DNA of 64,000 bases from Nostoc sp. MS1. Its GTDB lineage: Bacteria > Cyanobacteriota > Cyanobacteriia > Cyanobacteriales > Nostocaceae. This document shows, piece by piece, positions 51,753-60,539 of this stretch. Position numbers and translations under genes: made by a program. The notes beneath the pieces are model-generated. The model saw only the letters and a program-made list of their open reading frames with translations. It ran no database searches and was not told the origin of the DNA. Location of the stretch: NCBI RefSeq assembly GCF_019976755.1, contig NZ_AP023441.1:5267501-5331500 (forward strand), given 5' to 3'. Position 1 is the first letter of the stretch. Every line of letters begins with the position of its first letter.

Positions 51753-52643
51753 ATGACTAACAATAAACAAATGCGCGTAGCTGCCTGCATCACAACTAGA
51801 AATCGTCCTCATGATTTAGAGAATTGTTTGCGATCGCTGTGGGATTCTCAGATCAAACCGCATTTAGTAGTAGTATCTGATGATTCACCAGATATTGAGG
51901 TACAGCAACAAAATCAGCAGATTGTTCAACAATATCCTGAGACAATTTATATTACTGGCCCCCGTCGTGGTGTATGTGCAAATCGTAACAATGCGGTGAA
52001 TGCGACACCTATATTAGAAACTGATTTAGTTGCTTTTATTGATGATGATATTTGTGTGGAACCAGAATTTATTGGCAGTGCGATCGCTCGCTACACGCAA
52101 ATATCCATAGAACAAAGAAATACTACCATCCTTTCTGGTGTTAGTCACGGTAGCAATGGCTATATGATGGTTTCTGGGAAACTTTCTTTTCGTGGCTATT
52201 TTTGTGCTAGTGATGTTCCTGAAACTGTAGCGATTCACGCCTCAGTTTTCCCGCGTCAATTTTTTGATCAAGAACAGTGGGACGAAAATATCTTTTTTGG
52301 TTATGAAGATGCCGAACTTTGCCTAAGAGCTTTAAAACGGGGTTACAAAATTATTCACTGTCCAGAATTGCGAGTAAATCATGATGCTGGAGTCAAGGGT
52401 AGCTCTTTGATGGTATCTGAAATCGGCAAGCTAACTAACTACGAAATTTCTATAGAAGCTGCTAGGCTCTACGTTGGTATTAAGCGCTATAAAGATTTAT
52501 TTCCCAATGTTTTAAAACTTATTAGTTTCTGTTTTATATACTTCCTACACATGACGGCCTATCTGAGCAAACGAGCCTCCTTGCAAGCATGGCCGGAAAT
52601 TATTCGTCGCTCCCGTATTCAAAAGTTATGGCAGCCGTCCTAA
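51753..52643 (+). CDS. GT2-family glycosyltransferase
   Basis: 296 aa. Core begins MRVAACITTRNRPHDLENCL when read from the second Met (51771); the annotated first ATG at 51753 lies inside a heptamer repeat and adds six residues, so 51771 is a fair alternative. Metal site AFIDDDICVEPEF (about 91-103), then NIFFGYEDAELCLRALKRG, which matches GT2 enzymes of the rhamnosyl/galactosyl kind (FGYEDAE signature). A hydrophobic segment near the C-terminus (VLKLISFCFIYFLHMTAYL) may anchor it to the membrane. Confidence 0.88.
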   Translation: MTNNKQMRVAACITTRNRPHDLENCLRSLWDSQIKPHLVVVSDDSPDIEVQQQNQQIVQQYPETIYITGPRRGVCANRNNAVNATPILETDLVAFIDDDICVEPEFIGSAIARYTQISIEQRNTTILSGVSHGSNGYMMVSGKLSFRGYFCASDVPETVAIHASVFPRQFFDQEQWDENIFFGYEDAELCLRALKRGYKIIHCPELRVNHDAGVKGSSLMVSEIGKLTNYEISIEAARLYVGIKRYKDLFPNVLKLISFCFIYFLHMTAYLSKRASLQAWPEIIRRSRIQKLWQPS

Positions 52644-52644
52644 C

Positions 52645-52672
52645 AATTCAAAATTCAAAATTCAAAATTAAG
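52645..52672. repeat. ATTCAAAA tandem repeat
   Basis: Three or more 8-bp units (AATTCAAAATTCAAAATTC) lie between the GT2 and GT4 genes, just before AGGAG and the GTG start at 52724. A longer open frame crossing it from 52589 is rejected. Confidence 0.75.
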
Positions 52673-52723
52673 AATAAATCAGCGCTCACTACTCATAACT
52701 CCTCACTTACAGGAGAGTTAATT

Positions 52724-53872
52724 GTGAAATTATGTATTGTTACACATAATGTAATTAAAGGTAATGGTCAAGGTCGGGTTAATTATGAAATTGCTCAAGA
52801 AGCAATCCGGCGTGGGCATTATGTCACTATATTAGCTAGTGAAATAGCCTTGGAATTGCAACAAAGTGAACAAGTTAATTGGGTTCCTATTTCTGTTAAG
52901 CAATGGCCGACAGAATTACTACGAAACATGGTCTTTGCTTTTATCAGCGCAAATTGGTTACAAAAACATCGTTCTGAGCTTGATTTAGTCAAAATTAATG
53001 GTGCAATTACTCATGCTTTTGGTGATGTTAATGCTGTCCATTTTGTCCATAGTTCTTGGTTAAAATTTACTTCTCTTAAGTCTCAATTAAGTTCGACTAC
53101 AACTACTAAATCACGCAGATTTTTATACAGTTTTTACCAGTGGTTGTACACGTCATTAAATGCACGTTGGGAAAAACAGGCTTTTCGTCGTGCGCGAGTA
53201 GTAGTTGCTGTCTCTAGTAAGGTGGCGGAGGATTTACAAGCCATCGGTGTAGCGCCAGAGAAGATTCGGGTGATTGTTAATGGTGTGGATTTGCAAGAAT
53301 TTTCACCAAGGAATACTGAGCGCACAAGTTGGAATCTACCAACAGGAGTTCCCTTAGCCCTATTTGCAGGAGATATTAGAATCTCTCGCAAGAACTTGGA
53401 TACAGTTCTCAAAGCCTTGGTGCAAGTGCCAGATTTACATCTAGCAGTTGCGGGAATTACGGAAGGTAGCCCATATCTTCAATTAGCTGAAGCTTTGGGA
53501 CTGAGTGAACGAGTGCATTTTTTAGGACTGCGCTATGACGTTCCCGAATTGATGAAGGCTGTGGACTTTTTGGTATTTCCTTCACGTTACGAGCCTTTTG
53601 GCTTAGTAGTGATTGAAGCGATGGCTTCTGGTTTACCTGTGATTACGGCAACTACAACGGGTGCAGCAGATTTAATTACACCGGAATCTGGGATAGTTAT
53701 AGCCGACTCCGATGATGTGGAAGCTTTAGCGAAAGCCATGTTGTTGTTAACGTGCGATCGCCATCTCAGGCAAACAATGGGTCAAGTTGCTCGTACTATT
53801 GCCGAACAACACAGTTGGAAAAGTATGGCACAGCAATATGTGGATTTATTAGAGGAGTTACAGGCAGAATGA
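52724..53872 (+). CDS. GT4-family glycosyltransferase
   Basis: 382 aa, GT-B fold, from the GTG at 52724 with AGGAG nine bases upstream; the start MKLCIVTHNVIKGNGQGRVNYE fits the family. Donor domain: LFAGDIRISRKNLDTVLKAL, then PSRYEPFGLVVIEAMASGLP, the EX7E motif of retaining GT4 enzymes. It shares an ATGA stop/start overlap with the next gene, so translation of the two is coupled. Sugar donor unknown. Confidence 0.9.
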   Translation: MKLCIVTHNVIKGNGQGRVNYEIAQEAIRRGHYVTILASEIALELQQSEQVNWVPISVKQWPTELLRNMVFAFISANWLQKHRSELDLVKINGAITHAFGDVNAVHFVHSSWLKFTSLKSQLSSTTTTKSRRFLYSFYQWLYTSLNARWEKQAFRRARVVVAVSSKVAEDLQAIGVAPEKIRVIVNGVDLQEFSPRNTERTSWNLPTGVPLALFAGDIRISRKNLDTVLKALVQVPDLHLAVAGITEGSPYLQLAEALGLSERVHFLGLRYDVPELMKAVDFLVFPSRYEPFGLVVIEAMASGLPVITATTTGAADLITPESGIVIADSDDVEALAKAMLLLTCDRHLRQTMGQVARTIAEQHSWKSMAQQYVDLLEELQAE

Positions 53873-54819
53873 AAATCACCGTTATTGTTCCCACTTACCG
53901 CCGGATTAAAGATTTAACACGCTGTTTAGAAGCATTGCAAAAGCAATCTCGATTAGCTGATGAAGTATTGGTAGTAGTGCGTGATACCGATATTGAGACT
54001 AGGAAATTCCTAGAAGCGATCGCCCCTTCGGTATTACCATTACGTACTACCACAGTTAGCATTCCTGGGGTAGTAGCAGCGATGAATGCTGGACTAGATA
54101 TTGCTCAAGGAGAGATTGTTGCTTTTACAGATGATGATGCAGCTCCTCATAGCAATTGGTTAGCACAAATTGAATCTCACTTTTTAGCTGATGCACAGAT
54201 TGCTGGCGTGGGTGGACGTGATTGGGTATATCATGGCGATCGCTTAGAGGATGGTATATGTCCGGTAGTTGGACAAGTGCATTGGTTTGGACGAGTCATA
54301 GGCAATCACCATCAAGGCATGGGCAAACCCCGTGAGGTAGATGTTCTCAAGGGAGTGAATATGAGCTTTCGTCGTTCAGCCATTGATAAATTACGTTTTG
54401 ACCAACGAATGCTCGGTACAGGCGCTCAAGTTCACTTCGAGGTAGCTTTTTGTCTCACCTTGAAACGGGCTGGTTGGAAGCTAATTTACGACCCCCAAAT
54501 AGGAGTCAATCATTATCCAGCACAGCGATTTGATGAGGATCAACGTCAAAGTTTTAATTACACTGCTGTAGCTAATGCAGTACATAACGAAACATTAGCT
54601 CTGCTAGAACACTTATCCCCCACTCAACAGTTAGTATTTGTACTCTGGGCTTCCTGCGTAGGCACTAGAGACGCTATGGGTTTAGTTCAATTTTTACGCT
54701 TTTTGCCCAGCGAAGGCTTACTAGCAGGGCAGAAGCTACTAGCATCTTGGCATGGTCGCTGGCGGGGTTGGCGAACTTGGCAAAGTTCCAACAAAATTCT
54801 TTCACTGTGGAGATTTTGA
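53869..54819 (+). CDS. GT2-family glycosyltransferase
   Basis: 316 aa from the ATG at 53869, which overlaps the TGA of the previous gene (ATGA). MKITVIVPTYRRIKDLTRCL and metal site AFTDDDAAPHSNW (about 81-93) mark GT2. The block LKGVNMSFRRSAIDKL and RMLGTGAQVHFEVAFCL lie on the acceptor side. Soluble apart from a Trp-rich C-terminal end. It ends at the base before the next gene (TGA then GTG), so the last three genes form a tightly coupled set. Confidence 0.9.
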   Translation: MKITVIVPTYRRIKDLTRCLEALQKQSRLADEVLVVVRDTDIETRKFLEAIAPSVLPLRTTTVSIPGVVAAMNAGLDIAQGEIVAFTDDDAAPHSNWLAQIESHFLADAQIAGVGGRDWVYHGDRLEDGICPVVGQVHWFGRVIGNHHQGMGKPREVDVLKGVNMSFRRSAIDKLRFDQRMLGTGAQVHFEVAFCLTLKRAGWKLIYDPQIGVNHYPAQRFDEDQRQSFNYTAVANAVHNETLALLEHLSPTQQLVFVLWASCVGTRDAMGLVQFLRFLPSEGLLAGQKLLASWHGRWRGWRTWQSSNKILSLWRF

Positions 54820-56247
54820 GTGAATCATACATATACTTTCACCAATAGTTCTGCGTCACCAGGTTTAATGGTTGAGAAACCACAACCTTTGGCTTGGTTA
54901 GCGATACTGTCTCTAATTCTATTCTCAGTCGTATGTATCTTTGGGGGAGCAGCTGGCATTCTCCGCACAGGATATGTTATTCTCTCCTTTGCTGTCGGTA
55001 CTTTCTTATACATAAAATATCCAGTCCTTTACACAGGCTTTACTTGGTGGCTCTGGTTTGTCACACCCTTCATAGCTCGTGTAGTTGATTATAAAAGCGG
55101 TTGGGACCCTAGCCGCTTTATGTTAGTGTCCCAATATATAGTGACATTATTAACTTTTCACACACTTTTAAAAGAACTGCCAAAATCTTTACGTCAAGGT
55201 GGTTTGCCTTTTGTGTTAGCTTTTATTGGCGTATTTTATGGCTGTCTTATAGGCATAATTAAAACATCTCCCTTCACTGCGGCACGGGGACTTCTAGATT
55301 GGTTAACACCAATTACTTTTGGTTTCTATTTATTTATCAATTGGCGAGATTATCCACTTTATCGTCGGACACTTGAGCGTACTTTTACCTGGGGTGTATT
55401 AATTACAGGAATATATGGTGTTGTACAGTTCCTCAACCCACCTGATTGGGATTTATTCTGGTTATCAAGTACAAAATTAACTAGTATGGGTGATCCTGAA
55501 CCCCTGAAACTGCGTGTTTGGAGTACAATGGCATCTCCTGCACCTTATGCAGCCATGACGATGGCAGGTTTAATATTATTATTTAGTAATAAACAATTAA
55601 TTAGGATTCCTGCATCAGCAGTTGGTTATTTGGCTTTCTTGCTGACAACAGTACGCACCTTGTGGGGAGGATGGTTGATAGCTTTCCTGACATTTATCAC
55701 CTCATTAAAAGCCCATTTACAAATGCGTCTATTTATCACAATTTTAATTATGGCGTTTTGTATAGTACCCTTAACACAAATTGAACAATTTTCTGATACT
55801 ATCACTGCTCGTTTTCAAACTTTTTCTAATTTAGAGAAAGATGATAGCGCAAGAGTCAGGCAGAAAATCTATGAACAGGGTCTTCATAGCGCTTTAACTA
55901 ATGGTTTAGGTAACGGAGTAGGGAATACTTTTATTGTTAATGAGAAAGGCTTATTAGAACCCATTATCATCGATAGTGGGATTCTCGATATATTTTTCAC
56001 ATTAGGCTGGTTTGGGGCTATATTCTATTTACTAGGAATGTTGATGGTTTTTACTCAATCATTCCAATATTTAGAGTACAGTTTTGATTCCTTTATGGCT
56101 GCTTCTAGGGCTATTGGTTTAGGGATGGTATCAACATTACTTGGTAACAGTGGAATGTTAGGTATGTCAGGAATGATTCTTTGGGGCTTTATCGCTATAG
56201 CTATAGCAGGACACAAGTATCACGTACATCAAAGAATAAGCAAATAA
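54820..56247 (+). CDS. Wzy/WaaL-type polysaccharide polymerase or ligase
   Basis: 475 aa membrane protein with about ten or eleven helices. The start is a GTG touching the previous stop, with GGAG eight bases upstream; ATG at 54868 is an alternative. A large loop near residues 340-380 (GNGVGNTFIVNEKGL) and the VRTLWGGW stretch in the middle are typical of O-antigen polymerase/ligase proteins. It should join repeat units on the outer face of the cytoplasmic membrane. It is the last gene of the HEP island, as its counterpart is in PCC 7120 (alr2841, from memory). Confidence 0.88.
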   Translation: MNHTYTFTNSSASPGLMVEKPQPLAWLAILSLILFSVVCIFGGAAGILRTGYVILSFAVGTFLYIKYPVLYTGFTWWLWFVTPFIARVVDYKSGWDPSRFMLVSQYIVTLLTFHTLLKELPKSLRQGGLPFVLAFIGVFYGCLIGIIKTSPFTAARGLLDWLTPITFGFYLFINWRDYPLYRRTLERTFTWGVLITGIYGVVQFLNPPDWDLFWLSSTKLTSMGDPEPLKLRVWSTMASPAPYAAMTMAGLILLFSNKQLIRIPASAVGYLAFLLTTVRTLWGGWLIAFLTFITSLKAHLQMRLFITILIMAFCIVPLTQIEQFSDTITARFQTFSNLEKDDSARVRQKIYEQGLHSALTNGLGNGVGNTFIVNEKGLLEPIIIDSGILDIFFTLGWFGAIFYLLGMLMVFTQSFQYLEYSFDSFMAASRAIGLGMVSTLLGNSGMLGMSGMILWGFIAIAIAGHKYHVHQRISK

Positions 56248-56786
56248 TTTGTAATATTCTCTTGATGAACTGTACTTAATTTTTATTAGTGAGCTTAATA
56301 CCAAATAAGTGGCTAGAAACCGCTTCTATACAGAAAACCTACGTACCCAGGTTTAAAACGTTAATTTTGAGCTTACTTAGGTAGGTTGTGAAGGGGGTGA
56401 GTCCAGTGTTGTAGGTGGGTTTCCTGCCCTAGATAACTGACTTTCCCCGAAAGTTTTCTCGTACCACTCCGTGTAAGTAAGATAGTTTTAGTTTGGCTTG
56501 CTTATAAGCGCAACTGAATAAAAAGCTGAGAAAAGCTTAATAAATAAGACATTTAATCCTAATTAACGTCCAAAACATCTCTCCTTTAGCAGATTCAGCA
56601 TTTTTTAATATCGGTTTCAATGACTTCTAAAACTGATTAAGCCTGTAGAGGCTTACAGACTGGACTTTATGAAAAATACCCTTAATTTAAGGAATACAAT
56701 CAAAATTATTTATCTCAAAATTTCACTTGCTATTTGATAACAAATCGCATAACCTAGACATTTAGTTGTATCCTTTTAGGGAATTT
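56248..56786. other. Gap after the HEP island
   Basis: About 540 bp. It holds a short GC-richer patch (about 56395-56470) with GTGGGTTTCCTGCCC and AACTTTCGGGGAAAG-like inverted pieces, similar to the GGCGGGTTTCCC repeat class. The rest is AT-rich, with no gene or RNA recognised. It should carry the promoter of the small secreted protein. Confidence 0.4.
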
Positions 56787-57170
56787 ATGAACAGAAAGCT
56801 CATACTTAGTTTGTTTGCTAGTTCCTCTATTTTCACCTCGTTGATGTCTACGCTAGGAATAATCAGTCCTGCCCATGCTAATGTTAACTTGACTCAGAAA
56901 TTAATACACACCAATGACGGACGTACCTGTATTACTAATCCTCATGGCTTGAAGGATTTTGTGTGTATTAAAGATTCCGAGAGAAGCCCAAATGCTCGTC
57001 CTGTAACTAAACCGATGGTAGTCTCATCGGTTCCATCAAATAACACAGTTGGAGAACTTCAATTCACCGAGGCAGAGAGTGATTTATCAATTAAACTCTT
57101 TGGCTGCGACTGTCCGTATTGCCTTAATTCTACACGGCAATTAATGGGTACTGGCAACTTGGTGTACTAA
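56787..57170 (+). CDS. Small secreted Cys-containing protein, unknown
   Basis: 127 aa from the ATG at 56787 (AGGGA four bases upstream); a TTG at 56766 is possible. A Sec signal peptide (about 1-31) ends SPAHA. The mature part has spaced Cys residues: TCITNPHG, FVCIKDSE and near the C-terminus LFGCDCPYCLNS, which gives a CxCxxC cluster. In the oxidising periplasm these may form disulfides or bind a metal. No family recognised. Its place right after the HEP island is suggestive, but the gap and lack of co-transcription leave that open. Confidence 0.65.
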   Translation: MNRKLILSLFASSSIFTSLMSTLGIISPAHANVNLTQKLIHTNDGRTCITNPHGLKDFVCIKDSERSPNARPVTKPMVVSSVPSNNTVGELQFTEAESDLSIKLFGCDCPYCLNSTRQLMGTGNLVY

Positions 57171-57757
57171 GTTGGCAACTGATTATTTAATATAAGTGTT
57201 ACTGCTGTTTGTCTTAGTAAAAAAGCATTTTCTGTAACCAAATATATCCAATTTTTTTGATTGATATAGGGTTCCAGTTTGATATCTGAAATTATTTGCG
57301 TATTCAGGCAATAGGCAATAGGGTTATACAAGATTAAAGGGTACGGAATTTTATTCAAGAATCAAATACGAGTCTTATAGTTACTTAGATACTTTTTCGC
57401 TTTAGCAAATAAAAATTTTACCTTGTGCTGTATGGCTAGGGCTTACACACCGAGGTTATCTATGAAAATAGGGTGTGGGGGTGTAGGTTTAAAGCTCTTA
57501 CACTCCTCTCTTACAAAGTTCTGAGCGCTGACTTCCGGCGCTCAGAACTTTGCGTATACCCTTATTCTCTTGCCATTGTCTTAGTACCATTCAGCTTTAG
57601 ATGTAAGTTGAGTTAAGCACAGCAAAACCCAATATAGAGATTAAAAACTCAAGTTTAGGAGATCATTTAGCTATTTAGTTATTATCTTCTCAAATCAGCT
57701 AATCACCAGAAAATCTCACAACTAAACATGAAAGTGGTTCTTTTCCACTCCCCCTCC
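57171..57757. other. Gap with no gene
   Basis: About 590 bp of mainly AT-rich sequence. It contains one perfect long hairpin (57514-57552, listed apart) and the phrase GGGTGTGGGGGTGTAGG (about 57470-57487). A 63-codon minus-strand frame in it looks random. Confidence 0.4.
57514..57552. repeat. Perfect 15-bp hairpin
   Basis: CAAAGTTCTGAGCGC and GCGCTCAGAACTTTG pair without mismatch around the 9-nt loop TGACTTCCG. It has no T-tract. The core GTTCTGAGCGCTGA resembles the GTGCTGAGT repeat near 42310. It may be a mobile palindrome or a small RNA end. Confidence 0.75.
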
Positions 57758-57880
57758 AGGTATGCCTCCGACACGCCAAAGGCGAACGCAGTCGCCTGCG
57801 GTACTCCTACGGAGAAGCAAGCTACACGTAAGCGTCTGTCTACAACACGCTACGCGAACGTTAGAGAGGGAAACCCTCCT
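57758..57880. repeat. Palindromic dispersed element, copy 3 (inverted)
   Basis: Read on the minus strand, part of this block (AACGTTCGCGTAGCGTG, TTGTAGACAGACGC) matches copy 1 near 12990-13018 almost base for base. GGTACTCCTACGGAG and GCGAACGCAGTCGCC add further hairpins. Short open frames across it are artefacts. Confidence 0.75.
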
Positions 57881-57890
57881 TTTCTCGCCC

Positions 57891-58961
57891 CTACTTCTTA
57901 CTCCCCACTTTCAAGCTAGAATAAACTGCCAAGGTTTCTTGATTCACACGCCCAGCTGTCAGCCATTCTAAATTTTGTTGTGCTTGCTCTTGCCAATGGT
58001 TTAATAAATTAGCATTACCAAGTAAATCTGTTAAAGCATTTGCTAGAAGCTGACTATTTTTAGGTGGGACTAAAATACCTGCTTGACCATTATCTAAAGC
58101 TTCAGGAATACCGTCTACATTAGTGGCAATGATGGCGCAGCCTGCTTCTCTAGCTTCTGAAAGTACAAGACCAAAAGGTTCGTGATGTGAAGCGAGAACA
58201 AAAATATCAGATGCTAACAGGTAACGTTGTGGTTCTGGCTGAAAACCTTCAAAATGAATACGATGATTGAAGGGTGTGCTTTGTGCTTTGTCCTCAAACA
58301 TTTGTCTGTCTGGGCCGTTTCCAACTATATAAAGATGCGCTTGAGGAAATTCTGCGGCAATTTGGGCGAAAGCATCAATTAACTCACTAATGCCCTTACG
58401 TTGATACATGCCAGCTACAGTTGCGATCGCAGGTCGTTGTAACTCTATAGGCATATACTCTTTAATATTGCGAGTGCGGACGCTACCTAATGTCCCATTG
58501 CTGATTACTCGTAATTTTTGCTCAGGAATGCCTCGTTTAGCCATTGATTTAGCAACAGCATGACTGACAGCAATGACTCTATCTGCTAATCCCATCAGTA
58601 CTGCGCTGCGTTGAAATTCGTTATGTACTGTAGCGACTAAGGCGTAATTGGCAGAACCTTTCAAGGCTCTTCCTAGTACAACCCCTGTCATCATATGGGC
58701 ATGGACAATATCTGGTTGAAATTCTTTGATAATTGCTCGGTAACGTCGAGCAGCATTAATTAAATTACCAGGGGTTCTTGTTTGGTCTAACTCAAAGTGT
58801 TTAACACCATACTTTGTTAATAATGCTTCATATTCTCCGCCAGCAGATGCGACAGCTACATCATGATTATTTTTGCCTTGCAGACAAGCTAAGTCTACAG
58901 CTACGTTCACGATACCATTGCCAATTTCGCGGACGTGATTCAAAATATGTAGTATACGCAT
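57891..58961 (-). CDS. GT4-family glycosyltransferase outside the HEP island
   Basis: 356 aa, GT-B fold. MRILHILNHVREIGNGIVNVAVD starts the acceptor domain; the donor domain has GMYQRKGISELIDAF, GNGPDRQMFED and SHHEPFGLVLSEAREAG (EX7E). The gene lies on the opposite strand 1.6 kb after the island, so it may serve another glycan or have joined the island's chemistry. Its last residues (KVGSKK) come from a CCCCACT-type repeat next to the palindromic element. Cytoplasmic; donor unknown. Confidence 0.9.
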   Translation of the reverse strand: MRILHILNHVREIGNGIVNVAVDLACLQGKNNHDVAVASAGGEYEALLTKYGVKHFELDQTRTPGNLINAARRYRAIIKEFQPDIVHAHMMTGVVLGRALKGSANYALVATVHNEFQRSAVLMGLADRVIAVSHAVAKSMAKRGIPEQKLRVISNGTLGSVRTRNIKEYMPIELQRPAIATVAGMYQRKGISELIDAFAQIAAEFPQAHLYIVGNGPDRQMFEDKAQSTPFNHRIHFEGFQPEPQRYLLASDIFVLASHHEPFGLVLSEAREAGCAIIATNVDGIPEALDNGQAGILVPPKNSQLLANALTDLLGNANLLNHWQEQAQQNLEWLTAGRVNQETLAVYSSLKVGSKK

Positions 58962-59163
58962 CAGATTCAGCTAGTGTAAATTCTATTTACACAAAATAAA
59001 TCTCTATTCAGGGGCAATTATCCGGAAATTTTTATTAATTGACATTACTGTACACCTAATAAAGAGATCGCTCTAGCATAGATAATTACACTAGAAAAAA
59101 TTAAAAAAGTTATCTGTAGGTCAAGTGGAAATTATTTCTCTGTCTTGACCAACTTTTAAAGTA

Positions 59164-59850
59164 TTATGCCTTGGTCATGGCTTTGGTTGCTAAAGGCGAT
59201 CGCTCGTATTGTGTTAACAAGTCTGCCGGATCATCATAAATGGCGATCGCATCCTTTAATTGACTATCATCAAAACCGCCGCAACGAAAAGCAATCACCT
59301 CCACCCCGGCTTGATTTGCCGAAGCAATATCAAAGGGAGTATCACCAAGCATCACAACTTCAGATGGCTGTATATTCAACCTCCCCAAAGCCGCCTCAAC
59401 AATATCAGGAGCAGGTTTAGAAGCTTCTGCATCGTTGGAGGTCGTTGCCTCATCTTGACTGAGTAGGTCTTCCACTTGTGCAGCTTTTAACAAAACTGAC
59501 AATTCTTTACTTGAGGCTGAACTCGCAATGATTAGACGTAACCCTACAGACTGCATTTTTAATATTAATTGCCGCGTACCATTGGCAGCAGTCAGATTTT
59601 TGGCAAATTTGTTGATAATTAGTTGTTTGCGTTTATCTGTAATTTCCTTTCCTTGCCCTTCTTCATCAGATAACCCTGGCGCAAACTGAGGAATAATTTG
59701 GTCGCCTCCCATGCCAATCAACGGACGGACTTGTTCAAACTTGACTTCATAGCCAAATTCTGCAAATGCTTCTACCCACGCTTGAGCATGAGCATCGTTA
59801 CTGAGAATAAGTGTCCCATCTACGTCCAAAATTACGGCTTGATAAGTCAT
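59164..59850 (-). CDS. HAD-superfamily phosphatase (phosphoglycolate/beta-PGM type)
   Basis: 228 aa. Motif I DVDGT holds nucleophile D9 and acid D11. Motif II is the Ser in IIASSAS, motif III the Lys in SKPAPD and motif IV GDTPFD. A helical cap follows motif I (about 17-85), class C1. Such enzymes remove phosphate from small sugars or phosphoglycolate. The substrate cannot be assigned. Stands alone between a GT4 and a cupin gene. HIP1 sites occur near its 3' end. Confidence 0.9.
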   Translation of the reverse strand: MTYQAVILDVDGTLILSNDAHAQAWVEAFAEFGYEVKFEQVRPLIGMGGDQIIPQFAPGLSDEEGQGKEITDKRKQLIINKFAKNLTAANGTRQLILKMQSVGLRLIIASSASSKELSVLLKAAQVEDLLSQDEATTSNDAEASKPAPDIVEAALGRLNIQPSEVVMLGDTPFDIASANQAGVEVIAFRCGGFDDSQLKDAIAIYDDPADLLTQYERSPLATKAMTKA

Positions 59851-59986
59851 TAAGAATCTCTTGATTACTTTAGTGCCTCTAGGCTAATGAAAACTCGTTA
59901 CCATTACCTCTACCTCAATTGTTACTTCTATTGACAGAATCACTAACTGAATGTGAGTGTTATTGATTACGCCTGGCCGTAGATAA

Positions 59987-60355
59987 TTACGAATTAATCC
60001 GATTGGGAAATGATATTTCTAAGACAACACAACCGATATCAGTCTTAAATGGGCCATGAATCTCTCCAGGTGGTCTGCTAGCATAATGTCCGCTCTCTAA
60101 CCACATATCAAAAGCTTGGTCATAAAGACGACCACTAACTACAAATATTTCTTCAGGATAGGGATGACTTTTCGCACCAAAAGGAGTGGTATCAGCACCG
60201 GGATGAAATCGAGTTAAACGAGTGTATTCACCTGTTTCTTCATCTATGCTGAGGGTGAGTTCTTCGGCAATTTGTTCTAAGCCTGGAATTGGTTGCCATT
60301 TCCCTTGGTTGGCTGCACTCAATGGATTCCAGTAAGTTTTGGTGGACTTCGCCAT
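59987..60355 (-). CDS. Cupin-domain protein (ChrR-like)
   Basis: 122 aa single cupin. Metal ligands are likely in SHPYPEEIFVVSG (His and two Glu) and GEIHGPF (His). The phrase RFHPGADTTPFGAKSHPYPEE is close to the cupin part of ChrR-type anti-sigma factors, but the zinc-binding N-domain of ChrR is absent. It may be a small dioxygenase or a sensor. No partner is adjacent. Cytoplasmic. Confidence 0.8.
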   Translation of the reverse strand: MAKSTKTYWNPLSAANQGKWQPIPGLEQIAEELTLSIDEETGEYTRLTRFHPGADTTPFGAKSHPYPEEIFVVSGRLYDQAFDMWLESGHYASRPPGEIHGPFKTDIGCVVLEISFPNRINS

Positions 60356-60539
60356 ACTGATCTGTATTATTTGTTGTAGCTAAATTAATTTATATTAATC
60401 AGTATTACAGGGGCAACTTGGCAATATAATCAAGCACTCTTTTACACTGGATGCTGATTAATTTCTGTGCTTTTCTTAACTTTATTTTAAACTAGTTAAT
60501 ATCTTCTTAACCAGACTCCACATTTACTCTGCATCCGCC

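Noticed and set aside
52589..52723. Longer start for the GT4 gene at 52724
   Set aside because: It overlaps the preceding GT2 and crosses ATTCAAAA repeats; the GTG at 52724 with AGGAG fits the family start.
57728..57971. Two short plus-strand frames
   Set aside because: They lie in palindromic element copy 3 and the end of the GT4 gene.
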